Program-made: the position numbers and the translations under genes
Shown: in pieces, positions 35,779-44,232 of the stretch
Position numbering within the stretch: position 1 is the stretch's first letter
How the letters are laid out: every line of letters starts with the position of its first letter
NCBI RefSeq assembly: GCF_030122845.1
Contig: NZ_CP126084.1
Coordinates: forward strand, 2,108,001-2,172,000
Source of the DNA: Paenibacillus woosongensis
GTDB taxonomy: Bacteria > Bacillota > Bacilli > Paenibacillales > Paenibacillaceae
Reading direction: 5' to 3'
Length of the DNA: 64,000 bases
Notes under the pieces: model-generated
Databases searched by the model: none
What the model was told of the DNA's origin: nothing
Seen by the model: the letters and a program-made list of their open reading frames with translations, nothing else

Positions 35779-36873
35779 GTGTTGTATCGCAATATTGGCA
35801 AGCATTTATTCTTCCGATTGGATGCTGAGAAGGCTCACCATCTCATGATTGGAGGATTACATAAGGCAGCTAGAGTGCCGGGGTTCATACCTCTACTGCA
35901 CGGAATGTACGGAGTTAAAGAGGTTCCGGAGCTGGCTGTCGATTTATTTGATATTCATTTTCCTACTCCGGTAGGGCTGGCAGCAGGGCTGGATAAAAAT
36001 GCGGAAGCGGTAGAGGCGTTTTCGGCTGTCGGCTTCGGATTCATGGAGGTCGGTACGGTCACGCCGAAGGCCCAGCCGGGAAATGATCAGCCGAGGCTGT
36101 TTCGCCTTAAACCGCAGGAAGCGCTGATCAACCGCATGGGGTTCAACAACCAGGGCACCGCTTATATGGCCCGGCAGCTGGCGGCGCTGCGGAGCAGGCG
36201 GATTCCGGTCGCTGTCAATATCGGCAAGAACAAGGTCACTCCCAATGAAGAGGCCCATCTTGATTATGAGAAATGCATTGCGGAACTTTATCCGCATGCG
36301 GACTTCTTTGTCGTGAACATCAGTTCGCCGAATACGCCCGACCTGCGCAATTTGCAGCACGGCAGCGAGCTGGCGTCCCTGCTGGAGGCCGTGCAAAGCG
36401 AGATGGCGGAGCAGGCGGAGAAGCATGGCAAGAAGAAGCATGTTCTCGTGAAAATCGCCCCGGACGTCAGCATGACGGAGCTGGAATTCATGGTGCAGAC
36501 GATCACGAATAGCGGCGTATCGGGAATTATAGCTACCAATACGACGATATCGCGTGAAGGCATTACGCATCAGCACGCGCAGGAGACCGGCGGTCTCAGC
36601 GGAAAGCCGCTGAAGGACAGATCAACGGAGGTTATTTCCCATGTCTATCGACTGACGGAAGGGAAGCTTCCGATCATCGGTTCCGGCGGAATTTTTAATG
36701 CTGAAGATGCCTATGAGAAAATTCGTGCCGGCGCCAGTCTGGTAGAAATATATACCGCTCTAATTTATGAAGGTCCCGAGCTGAATCGGGAAGTGCATCG
36801 CGGTTTGTTGGACCTGCTGCATCGCGACGGATTTAGCCACATTTCCGAAGCAGTAGGAGCAGATCATCGCTAA
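35779..36873 (+). CDS. pyrD: Dihydroorotate dehydrogenase (quinone), class 2
   Basis: A 364-residue FMN enzyme of pyrimidine synthesis that passes electrons to the quinone pool. The class 2 features are an N-terminal helical membrane-docking segment (NIGKHLFFRLDAEKAHHLMI) and catalytic Ser in VNISSPNTPDLRNLQ; other motifs are AAGLDKNAE, GTVTPKAQPGNDQPRLFR and GSGGIFNAEDAYEKI. The start is uncertain: GTG at 35779 follows GGAG by 11 bases, and other GTG/ATG codons lie within 24 bases upstream. It is outside any pyr operon, and Gram-positives usually have class 1B in that operon. Confidence 0.93.
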   Translation: MLYRNIGKHLFFRLDAEKAHHLMIGGLHKAARVPGFIPLLHGMYGVKEVPELAVDLFDIHFPTPVGLAAGLDKNAEAVEAFSAVGFGFMEVGTVTPKAQPGNDQPRLFRLKPQEALINRMGFNNQGTAYMARQLAALRSRRIPVAVNIGKNKVTPNEEAHLDYEKCIAELYPHADFFVVNISSPNTPDLRNLQHGSELASLLEAVQSEMAEQAEKHGKKKHVLVKIAPDVSMTELEFMVQTITNSGVSGIIATNTTISREGITHQHAQETGGLSGKPLKDRSTEVISHVYRLTEGKLPIIGSGGIFNAEDAYEKIRAGASLVEIYTALIYEGPELNREVHRGLLDLLHRDGFSHISEAVGADHR

Positions 36874-36904
36874 CCGGGCCACAGAAGACAGGAGGCACAG
36901 TGGA

Positions 36905-37723
36905 ATGGATAGTAGAGACTGGGGAGCATTTTTGCTGCCGTATGAGCAAACGGTGGAAGAGTTGAAGGTCAAGTTCAAAACGATGCGCTCCGAGCTCAAG
37001 AAGCTGGAGGAATATGCCCCGATTGAATTCGTTACCGGAAGAGTCAAGAAAATATCAAGCATTCTCGATAAAGCCAAGCGACTGAACGTGCCGATGGATC
37101 AGCTGGAGCAGGGGATCGAGGATATTGCCGGCATTCGAATCATGTGCCAGTTTGTTGAGGACATTCGCAGAGTAGCCGAGTATATCCGGGCCCGCAAGGA
37201 TCTCAGAGTAATTTACGAGAAGGATTATATTACCAATTATAAGGAAAGCGGCTATCGCAGCTTCCATATGATTATCGAATATCCGGTTCAGACTGCCCTG
37301 GGACTCAAAAACGTGCTGGCCGAAATTCAGATTCGCACGCTAGCCATGAATTTCTGGGCCACGATCGAGCACTCCCTGAATTACAAATACCGGGAGAGCC
37401 TGCCCGATGAAATGCGCAGCAGGCTGAAGAAGGCCGCAGAGGCCGCTTTTGTCCTCGATAATGAGATGTCCAGCATTCGCGAGGAGATTCTGCTGGCACA
37501 AAAGAGCTTCGAGGACGAATCCAGCATCGTGAACCATTTGTTGACGGCGATTCATCAGCTCTATTTTTACCATATGGTATCAGAGGCCATCGAGGCTCAG
37601 CAGCGTTTCAACGAGCTGTGGGAGGCCCGGGATATGGAAGGGCTGAAGGAGATGCATACTGAAGTCACGCAAAAGATCAAAGCGGCCAAAAAAGCGTTGG
37701 AGTCCGGCGATGACAGCGTATGA
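36905..37723 (+). CDS. relQ: Small alarmone synthetase (RelQ/YjbM type)
   Basis: A 272-residue (p)ppGpp synthetase without hydrolase or regulatory domains. Synthetase motifs: RVKKISSILDKAKR, IEDIAGIRIMCQF, YKESGYRSFHMIIEYP (the GYRS-H loop) and AEIQIRTLAMNFWATIEHSL (E-x-QIRT-x-x-x-x-W-A). The C-terminal 100 residues are helical and longer than in B. subtilis YjbM. It overlaps the DUF309 gene by 14 bases, so the two are co-translated. Confidence 0.94.
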   Translation: MDSRDWGAFLLPYEQTVEELKVKFKTMRSELKKLEEYAPIEFVTGRVKKISSILDKAKRLNVPMDQLEQGIEDIAGIRIMCQFVEDIRRVAEYIRARKDLRVIYEKDYITNYKESGYRSFHMIIEYPVQTALGLKNVLAEIQIRTLAMNFWATIEHSLNYKYRESLPDEMRSRLKKAAEAAFVLDNEMSSIREEILLAQKSFEDESSIVNHLLTAIHQLYFYHMVSEAIEAQQRFNELWEARDMEGLKEMHTEVTQKIKAAKKALESGDDSV

Positions 37724-38183
37724 TCCTCTGTACGTAGCCTTCCTGATCTATTTTAATCGCGACCAGGATTACTTCGAATGCCATGAAGTCATGGAGGAGC
37801 TGTGGCTGAAGCAGGATAAGGACCCGTTATACAAGGGGCTGCTTCAGGTTGCGGTCGGTTTGTACCATTTTCGTAACGGGAATGTGACTGGCGGGAGGAA
37901 AATGATGGAGTCCGCTGCGCAGAGGCTCACCCCCTATCCGCCGGATTCCCTTGGCATCAATCTTGCCAAGCTGCTTGACGAGACCAGAGCATATGCTGCT
38001 CAGTTGGCGGAATATGAGCAATCCCCCTTTTCTTATTACGATTTGACCATCGAAATACAGGATGAGCACTTATCAGAGCTTGTGAAGCAGGCGTTATCGG
38101 CAGTAACCCCCAACATTCCGCAGCGCAGAGGGCCTCAGCGAGGCGCCAAGCATGACCTACGGATGCAGGGCAAGTCCAAATGA
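37710..38183 (+). CDS. DUF309 family protein
   Basis: A 157-residue helical protein with the DUF309 signature FNRDQDYFECHEVMEELW followed by KGLLQVAVGLYHFRNGN. The conserved E-CHE-x-x-E-x-x-W residues could bind a metal. Function unknown. It overlaps relQ by 14 bases, and the last 30 residues are basic (IPQRRGPQRGAKHD), suggesting nucleic-acid or ribosome contact. Confidence 0.88.
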   Translation: MTAYDPLYVAFLIYFNRDQDYFECHEVMEELWLKQDKDPLYKGLLQVAVGLYHFRNGNVTGGRKMMESAAQRLTPYPPDSLGINLAKLLDETRAYAAQLAEYEQSPFSYYDLTIEIQDEHLSELVKQALSAVTPNIPQRRGPQRGAKHDLRMQGKSK

Positions 38184-38188
38184 ATAAT

Positions 38189-38226
38189 AAAGCCCTTTCA
38201 TGCGAAGTATGGTGGAAGGGCTTTTT
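38189..38226 (+). terminator. Terminator of the pyrD-relQ-DUF309 stretch
   Basis: The stem AAAGCCCTT/AAGGGCTTT has a small inner pairing and a TTTTT tail. Confidence 0.8.
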
Positions 38227-38337
38227 GGTATGTGCGGAATGCGATTAATTCGGTTAAGGCTGGACGGGGATGGCGGATTGCTTTACAATCTGATGATACT
38301 GGTATGTTACAATAGATATATTCTTGGATAAGGATGG

Positions 38338-39939
38338 ATGGTTCAATATATGGCAGTACATGTACCGATGGCTTTTCTGGAAAAGATGCAGCAGCTGCTG
38401 GGCAGCGATTACAGCGCTTATCTATCGTCTTATGACAATCCCCGTTACGCCGGTATCCGGGTTAATACGCTTAAAATAAGCGTTGAGTCGTTCTTGCGCC
38501 TCTCTCCGTTTGAACTGAAGCCCGTACCTTGGTGTCCCACCGGATTCTATGTTCAGGAAGGACAGAAGCCGGGAAAACACCCGTATTATCATGCGGGGCT
38601 GTATTATATCCAAGAGCCCAGCGCGATGGCGCCTGTGGAAATGCTTGATGTGTCACCTGGCCAGAGAGTGCTGGATTTATGTGCCGCGCCCGGAGGCAAA
38701 ACGACGCAAATCGCGGCCAAGCTGCAAGGGGAAGGCGTACTTGTAGCCAACGACATTCACGCAGATCGGACGAAGGCACTGGCCAAAAACGTCGAACTGT
38801 ACGGCGTCCGGAACGCCGTGGTGCTGAATGAGTCGCCGGAGCGTATCGCTGATGCCTTCCCGGCTTATTTCGATAAAATTCTGATCGATGCCCCCTGCTC
38901 TGGAGAAGGCATGTTCCGCAAGGACGAGGACATGGCGCGGCAGTGGGAGGTTCATTCAACCTCCAAGTGCACCGTAATGCAGAAGGACATCCTGAAATCC
39001 GCCGCGGCCATGCTGGCGTCGGGCGGCAGAATCGTGTATTCAACCTGTACATTTGCTCCTGAAGAGAATGAGGCAGTGATTGCCTGGTTCCTGGATCGGC
39101 ACCCGGATTTTGAGCTTGTTCCGCTGCCGAAGGAACCCGGTTTCTCGCCAGGTCGTCCGGAGTGGCTGTACCGGTTGAATGCGGAAGGCGGTGATGCTGC
39201 CTTCTCCTCGGAATCCGCTAGCCTGACCGCACAGTGCGGCAGGCTGTGGCCGCACCAGGTTGAAGGCGAGGGGCATTTCCTGGCCGTGCTGCAGCACAAG
39301 GGCCCGGCAGTAAGCCGGGACAATGGGGCCGAGGGGCAGCTAGCGCGTGGCGGACAGATGTCCGTACGCGGCAGAGAGCCGCAACAGACAAGCCCCGGCA
39401 GCAAGCCGGGCAAAACGAACCGGAGGCCTGTGGGCCATTCTCATACGGGGAAGGCCTCCAAAGGGCGGGAGAGTGCTGGGAAAGTGCCCGGCGAACGGGA
39501 GCTTCTGGACTGCTGGAAGCAATTTGCAAGCGAGCATGTAACTGCGAAGCTCCCCGGGCAGCCGTTGTTGTTCGGCGGCCATGTCTACCAGTCCCCGCTG
39601 CCGAAGGAACGGCTTGCCGGACTGAAAACCGTTCGTCCCGGGTGGTATGCCGGCACCGTAAAGAATGGCCGGTTTGCCCCGGGGCATCCGCTTGCGACCG
39701 CCTTATCCGCAGGGGAAGCAAACCGGGTATTGAATTTATCCCAGGAGAACGGCGAAGCGGTCAGGTATCTTAAAGGGGAAACCCTGAATGTCCCGGCATC
39801 GAGAATCGAATGCCGGGGTATCCAGGGTTTCCCTAAAGGATACGTACTGGTTTGCGTTGACGGCGTATCGCTGGGCTGGGGGAAATGGATAGACGGGATG
39901 CTCAAGAACGAATATCCCGCAGGGTGGAGGTGGACATAG
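38338..39939 (+). CDS. RsmF-type 16S rRNA m5C methyltransferase (copy 1)
   Basis: A 533-residue NOL1/NOP2/Sun-family methyltransferase. SAM motif LCAAPGGKTTQIAAKLQ, motif IV DAPCSGEGMFRKDED with one Cys, motif VI YSTCTFAPEENEAV with the catalytic Cys. The C-terminal half has a basic linker (about residues 340-385, SVRGREPQQTSPGSKPGKTN) and an RsmF-type PUA-like RNA-binding domain. It is nearly followed by an RsuA-type pseudouridine synthase gene. A second member of this family is encoded 2.6 kb away on the other strand. Confidence 0.92.
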   Translation: MVQYMAVHVPMAFLEKMQQLLGSDYSAYLSSYDNPRYAGIRVNTLKISVESFLRLSPFELKPVPWCPTGFYVQEGQKPGKHPYYHAGLYYIQEPSAMAPVEMLDVSPGQRVLDLCAAPGGKTTQIAAKLQGEGVLVANDIHADRTKALAKNVELYGVRNAVVLNESPERIADAFPAYFDKILIDAPCSGEGMFRKDEDMARQWEVHSTSKCTVMQKDILKSAAAMLASGGRIVYSTCTFAPEENEAVIAWFLDRHPDFELVPLPKEPGFSPGRPEWLYRLNAEGGDAAFSSESASLTAQCGRLWPHQVEGEGHFLAVLQHKGPAVSRDNGAEGQLARGGQMSVRGREPQQTSPGSKPGKTNRRPVGHSHTGKASKGRESAGKVPGERELLDCWKQFASEHVTAKLPGQPLLFGGHVYQSPLPKERLAGLKTVRPGWYAGTVKNGRFAPGHPLATALSAGEANRVLNLSQENGEAVRYLKGETLNVPASRIECRGIQGFPKGYVLVCVDGVSLGWGKWIDGMLKNEYPAGWRWT

Positions 39940-39944
39940 GAAAC

Positions 39945-40697
39945 GTGGGCAAAGGCAAAAAAACGCAAAGGCTGGATAAAATACTCGGCCATCTTGGTTA
40001 TGGATCGAGATCGGATATCAAAAAAATGGTGAAGCAGGGGAGAGTTATGCTGAATGGCACTGTTCCCAAGGATAGCGGGATTCAGGCCGATCCTTACGAG
40101 GATAGCATCTCCGTAGACGGAAAGGGCATTGATTACCGCGAGTTCATATATTTGATGCTGAACAAACCGCAAGACGTCATTTCCGCGACCGAGGATTACC
40201 GGGAGCGGACGGTGCTGGATTTGATTCCGGCGGAGCTGCGCGTGTTCTCTCCGTTTCCGGTGGGACGCCTGGATAAGGATACGGAAGGCTTTCTGCTGCT
40301 GACGAATGACGGGCAGCTGGCCCATGATCTGTTATCGCCGCGCAAGCATGTGCCCAAGACGTACGAGGCTCATGTGCTGGGCGAGATCGGGGAGCGGGAA
40401 ATCGCGCTGTTCCGTGAAGGGGTTACTCTCGATGACGGCTACGTCACCTTGCCGGCTGAGCTGGAGGTGCTTGGGCACGAGCGCCTGGAAGAGGGCGTGA
40501 TATCCCGTGTCCGGCTGACCATTTCCGAAGGCAAGTTCCATCAGGTAAAGCGGATGTTCATGGCCGCCGGATCAAAGGTTGTATATTTGAAGCGCATCAG
40601 CATGGGACCGCTCACGCTGGATGACTCCCTGGCGCTCGGTTCATACCGCGAGCTGACGGAGGCCGAGGTGGAGCTGCTTAAGACGTACAAGAAATAG
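39945..40697 (+). CDS. RsuA/RluF-type rRNA pseudouridine synthase
   Basis: A 250-residue enzyme with an N-terminal S4 RNA-binding domain (RLDKILGHLGYGSRSDIKKM) and the pseudouridine synthase domain with catalytic Asp in FPVGRLDKDTEGFLLLTNDG. The last motif is SEGKFHQVKRMFMAAG. The GRLDKDTEG sequence is the RsuA-family form (16S U516 or 23S). Start uncertain: GTG at 39945 is placed just after the methyltransferase stop, but GTG at 39930 is possible. Coupling to the methyltransferase suggests a joint rRNA-modification unit. Confidence 0.93.
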   Translation: MGKGKKTQRLDKILGHLGYGSRSDIKKMVKQGRVMLNGTVPKDSGIQADPYEDSISVDGKGIDYREFIYLMLNKPQDVISATEDYRERTVLDLIPAELRVFSPFPVGRLDKDTEGFLLLTNDGQLAHDLLSPRKHVPKTYEAHVLGEIGEREIALFREGVTLDDGYVTLPAELEVLGHERLEEGVISRVRLTISEGKFHQVKRMFMAAGSKVVYLKRISMGPLTLDDSLALGSYRELTEAEVELLKTYKK

Positions 40698-40724
40698 TTA
40701 TAGATAAACAAAGGAGACATGGAG

Positions 40725-41540
40725 ATGAGATACAAACTGATCGCTTTGGACGTAGACGGTACATTGCTGAACGATGATCACGAGCTGACGCCAGGAACGG
40801 CGGAGACGATCAAGAAAATTGCGGATCAGGGCACGGAATTCGTGCTCTGCACCGGCCGTGCTCCGGGGAACTCTATACCGTTCATGAAGCAAATGGGTCT
40901 GAGTGGTTACGTCATTACGCATAACGGGGCGGCAACGGTCAACATTGAGACTTTGGAGATCGTCCATGAATTCGAAATCAGCCCGCTGCCCCTGGCTCCT
41001 TATTTGGACTATTGCCGGGATAACGGCGTTCACTTTGACGTGAACACGACATTCGCGCTCTATGTTCAGGGGGCGGCCAGCCTAAGCCAGGAGGCCCTGG
41101 ATATGTACAAACAGTTCATGATGGTGCCTAAGGAGCTGCCGCGCTGGGCCGACCTGAGCGAGCCCATCGTGAAAGTGACTGTGTCCGGCCATAAGGACGA
41201 GTTGGATAAAGTGTACGCCGACTGGAGCAAATGGGATAACTCGGAATTTAATGTGCTGCGCAGCGGCGACTTCTTCATCGACATCACCCACAAGGATTCC
41301 TCCAAGGGCGCAGCCTTGCGGAAGCTGGCGGAGAAGCGGGGGATTCCTGCGGAGAACGTCATGGCCGTCGGCAATTACTACAACGACATATCGATGCTTA
41401 CTTATGCCGGGCTCAGCATCGCGATGGACAACTCGCCGCTGGAGGTCAAGGCGGCCGCCCAAGCGGTTACTGCTTCGAACAACGAGGAAGGCGTGAAGCT
41501 GGCGCTTGAGAAATACTGCTTGGAAGAATCTGTGCGTTAA
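40725..41540 (+). CDS. Cof-type HAD-IIB phosphatase
   Basis: A 271-residue haloacid dehalogenase-like sugar/nucleotide phosphatase: motif I ALDVDGTLLNDD, motif II VLCTGR, motif III Lys in KDSSKGAALRKLA and motif IV AVGNYYNDISML. The motif IV sequence has NYYND where most Cof proteins have GDxxND, a mild deviation. The ATG at 40725 is eight bases after AAGGAG; the ATG at 40719 is too close to it. Substrate not predictable. Confidence 0.93.
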   Translation: MRYKLIALDVDGTLLNDDHELTPGTAETIKKIADQGTEFVLCTGRAPGNSIPFMKQMGLSGYVITHNGAATVNIETLEIVHEFEISPLPLAPYLDYCRDNGVHFDVNTTFALYVQGAASLSQEALDMYKQFMMVPKELPRWADLSEPIVKVTVSGHKDELDKVYADWSKWDNSEFNVLRSGDFFIDITHKDSSKGAALRKLAEKRGIPAENVMAVGNYYNDISMLTYAGLSIAMDNSPLEVKAAAQAVTASNNEEGVKLALEKYCLEESVR

Positions 41541-41580
41541 TTTTATCAAAACAGCTGTCGGTTGACGCCGGTTACGAAAG

Positions 41581-41629
41581 AAGGGGCTGTCCCAAGTCAT
41601 CAAAGATGACGGAGGGGCGCCCCTTTTTT
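41581..41629 (+). terminator. Terminator after the HAD gene
   Basis: The stem AAGGGGC/GCCCCTT with an inner GTCATC/GATGAC hairpin is followed by TTTTTTC. Confidence 0.8.
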
Positions 41630-41746
41630 CTTGCACGAAGTTGTCGCTCTCTAAATGCACACCAAACCACGGACGAAACCACGCACTAAACTAATCGCAC
41701 ACCAAGTCGGATCCAAGGACGCCATACACAAGCTGTGTCGTACACT

Positions 41747-41934
41747 AAATGGAATTCATGTATCTAATTATGCTCTAAACGAATGTTGCAGGAGAATAGA
41801 TGGACTTCATGTACTTAAAATCAAGATTCCAGTCCATAATGGCTATCTCCCTTCTTTTAACGACATGAAATCCATTTAATTCTACCTTTCTTTCTTTGTT
41901 GAAAAATCTAACTACTATAAATCCATTTAAATTA
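41747..41934. repeat. Dispersed-type repeat with four ATGGA(N)TTCATG-related copies
   Basis: AAATGGAATTCATGTA (from 41747) and AGATGGACTTCATGTA (from 41798) are direct copies; ACATGAAATCCATTTA (41863-41878) is an inverted copy, and AAATCCATTTAAAT (41919-41932) a partial one. The 41.64-41.90 kb stretch has no convincing gene: a 74-codon frame in it has no ribosome site and is repetitive. Confidence 0.55.
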
Positions 41935-42077
41935 GTTGACCTAATAAAGTGGGTGTAAGGTAAGTAGGTAAAGTGTTGCTGCGGGCGCTGTTGCTCCTGG
42001 ATTTCTTGATGAAAGAGGTTCTAATGGGATGATATAGGTTCAGTCTGGACAAGGTGCATGCGGAGTTTGGGATAGCT

Positions 42078-42254
42078 GCATTAAAGTTGTTAATGTTGAA
42101 AAATTTGCTTAGAGTTGCATTAGAGATGCTTATTAAAGTTGAAAAAGTTGCTTAGAGTTGCCTAAAGTTGAAAAGGTTACTTAAAGTTGCATAAGAGTCG
42201 CTTAGGGTCGCTTTAGAGTTGCTTAAAGTACCATAGAGTCGCCTAGAGTTGCAT
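42078..42254. repeat. Degenerate ~10-bp tandem repeat array
   Basis: About 14-16 imperfect copies of a unit near GCTTAGAGTT (variants GCCTAAAGTT, GCATAAGAGTC, GCTTAGGGTC, GCTTTAGAGTT, CCATAGAGTC), lengths 9-13 bases, with two GAAAAA-interrupted units. Non-coding in all frames. Confidence 0.75.
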
Positions 42255-42263
42255 TTCTGCCGG

Positions 42264-42355
42264 TCGTATTACAATGTTATTTCAGTCTTGTTATTTCAGT
42301 CTTATCACTTCAGTCGTATCACAGTGGTATTTCGGTGGTATTAGAATGGCATTAG
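42264..42355. repeat. Second degenerate tandem repeat (TTATTTCAGTCT type)
   Basis: Units TTATTTCAGTCTTG, TTATTTCAGTCTTA, TCACTTCAGTCGTA and then the shorter TCACAGTGGTA, TTTCGGTGGTA, TTAGAATGGCA follow one another. It continues directly from the decamer array and ends about 75 bases before the minus-strand terminator. Confidence 0.7.
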
Positions 42356-42429
42356 CCCACAATTGCTAAGAATAGCAGGCAGTAGTAGGCACACGGTTTC
42401 TAATTTTTTTCATAAACAAATGTGTAAAA

Positions 42430-42467
42430 AAGCCGGACAGAAAGCATCGCGTTTTTCCATCCGGCTT
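42430..42467 (-). terminator. Terminator of RsmF copy 2
   Basis: The eight-pair stem AAGCCGGA/TCCGGCTT is followed on the minus strand by TTTTTTACAC. Confidence 0.85.
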
Positions 42468-42530
42468 ATATTTGGGGGATTCCCTGGCTAGAAGGCCATT
42501 TTTACCATTCACTGATATATCGTCTGCCGG

Positions 42531-43997
42531 CTACACGGACAGCTGGCGCAGCCCTTTGGGCAGATGGTTCTTAAGCTGGCCGCCGCTTGCTTTGCCCCAG
42601 CCGAGGGGGAAGCCGCCGCCGCCGCCGCATTCCATCGTAACGAGACACCAGCCGCGGTAATCGGCGGGAACCGCCAAAGTATCTCCATGCAAATAAGCCG
42701 CCAGTTCAGGCGAGTCCGGCTTCAGCGTCCAGGTTAGAGCGGCATCCGCAGGGCGGATGGCCATAGCCAGCGCGTGGGCCGGCTGGAAGCGCCCTTTTTT
42801 ATAGTCGCCCAGATGGAGGCCGGCACGGGGGATTTTCAGCCCGGCAAGGATGTCAGGGGTCAATTGCAGTTCTGTGCTGAACGGCAGCAAATACAATAAT
42901 TCCCCAAATAAAATAGGGATTCCTTCTCCTGCGCGATCCCCAAGCCATCCTCCGAAGCCGGGAAGCTCGCTTTCCGCCCAGTCGGTGAAAGCCTCATAGG
43001 CGGCTGCTGTATTTTTTTCGCTGTTCTTCCCATTGCTGCGTTTTTTACCGTGCGGTTTGCTCTTGGGACGGGCTTTATCTGGTTCAGCGCGGAATGCTGG
43101 AGAGGAAGCCGCTAGCGCTCCCATCTTCTCGTCCCCCCCGCTCTTGCGCTGCAGCAAGGCGACGTAATGCCCTTCACCTTTGTGCCGATGCGGCCAAATC
43201 CGTTTCTCTGCCACCAGCGTCATATCGGGATAATGCGCCAGCAGCCGGGCGATGGTCTCCTCGTTCTCCTCCCGGTTGAAGGTGCAGGTCGAGTAGGCAA
43301 GCTGGCCTCCCGGCTTCAGCATCGCAACGGCATCCTGCAGAATGTCCCATTGCCTTGCCGCGCAAAACTCCACCGATTGCTCCGACCATTCGGCTATCGC
43401 ATCCGGGTCCTTGCGGAACATGCCTTCGCCGGAGCACGGCGCATCGAGCATGATCCGGTCAAAGGCGAGCGGGAATCGTGAGGACAGCTCGCCCGGAGCA
43501 GCCTGCGTAACGACCGCGTTGCGCACGCCGAAGCGCTCGACGTTCTCCGCTAGTATTTTTGCGCGCTGGGGGTGGATCTCGTTGCTGATCAGCAGGCCTT
43601 TGCCGTTCATTTTCATCGCGATCTGCGTCGTTTTGCCTCCCGGCGCGGCGGCCAGATCCAGCACGGCCTCTCCGGGCTGAGGGTCCAGCAGCTCAACGGC
43701 AGACATGGCGGACGGTTCTTGAATATAATATAATCCCGCGGCATGGTAAGCATGTTTGCCCGGGCGTTTGTCTTCATCGTAATAAAAGCCTTCCTCGCAC
43801 CAAGGGATGCCCTCCAGTCCGAAGCGCTGTATGATGTCGCGTTGTGCTGGTGATCCGGGCTTGATTTTCAGCGTGTTGATTCGCAGTCCGTACGTTCGCG
43901 GCATCGCATAGCTGTTAAGGAACGTTTGCCCTTCCTTCTCTCCGAGCATCGCAATCATGCGTTCACAGAAGGAATCCGGCAATGCTGTCATGGACAT
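42531..43997 (-). CDS. RsmF-type 16S rRNA m5C methyltransferase (copy 2)
   Basis: A 488-residue paralogue of the gene at 38338. Motifs: LAAAPGGKTTQIAMKMN, DAPCSGEGMFRKDPDA and YSTCTFNREENEET, then a short basic linker (KPHGKKRSNGKNSEKN) and an RsmF-type C-terminal domain ending LGWGKASGGQLKNHLPKGLR. Both catalytic cysteines are kept, so it should be active. The initial LCAAPGG is changed to LAAAPGG. An AAGGAG site lies 13 bases before the first ATG; the second ATG two codons later is possible. Confidence 0.92.
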   Translation of the reverse strand: MSMTALPDSFCERMIAMLGEKEGQTFLNSYAMPRTYGLRINTLKIKPGSPAQRDIIQRFGLEGIPWCEEGFYYDEDKRPGKHAYHAAGLYYIQEPSAMSAVELLDPQPGEAVLDLAAAPGGKTTQIAMKMNGKGLLISNEIHPQRAKILAENVERFGVRNAVVTQAAPGELSSRFPLAFDRIMLDAPCSGEGMFRKDPDAIAEWSEQSVEFCAARQWDILQDAVAMLKPGGQLAYSTCTFNREENEETIARLLAHYPDMTLVAEKRIWPHRHKGEGHYVALLQRKSGGDEKMGALAASSPAFRAEPDKARPKSKPHGKKRSNGKNSEKNTAAAYEAFTDWAESELPGFGGWLGDRAGEGIPILFGELLYLLPFSTELQLTPDILAGLKIPRAGLHLGDYKKGRFQPAHALAMAIRPADAALTWTLKPDSPELAAYLHGDTLAVPADYRGWCLVTMECGGGGGFPLGWGKASGGQLKNHLPKGLRQLSV

Positions 43998-44232
43998 ATG
44001 CTTCTGAAAACTCCTTTTTTCATAGTATAAAAATGTACATCGGAAATTTTACCATAACCGGATTTAATCTCAAAAGGGGAATGGATGTTCCTTCTTCGTT
44101 GTGTCATAATTGAAGAGGATTGATTTGTCTTTAGATACCGGAAACCTCAGATAAGTACGTCTATGGACGTTATTCTTATGCGTTATGATGAGGAACAAAT
44201 ACAGAGAATACAGCATGTAAAGGAGAACGAGT

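Noticed and set aside
41655..41879. 74-codon plus-strand reading frame
   Set aside because: No ribosome site, repetitive start (KPRTKPRTK) and overlap with palindromic repeats; non-coding repeat DNA is more likely.
42078..42355. CRISPR array
   Set aside because: Repeats are 9-14 bases, degenerate and contiguous without unique spacers; no cas genes are in the window.
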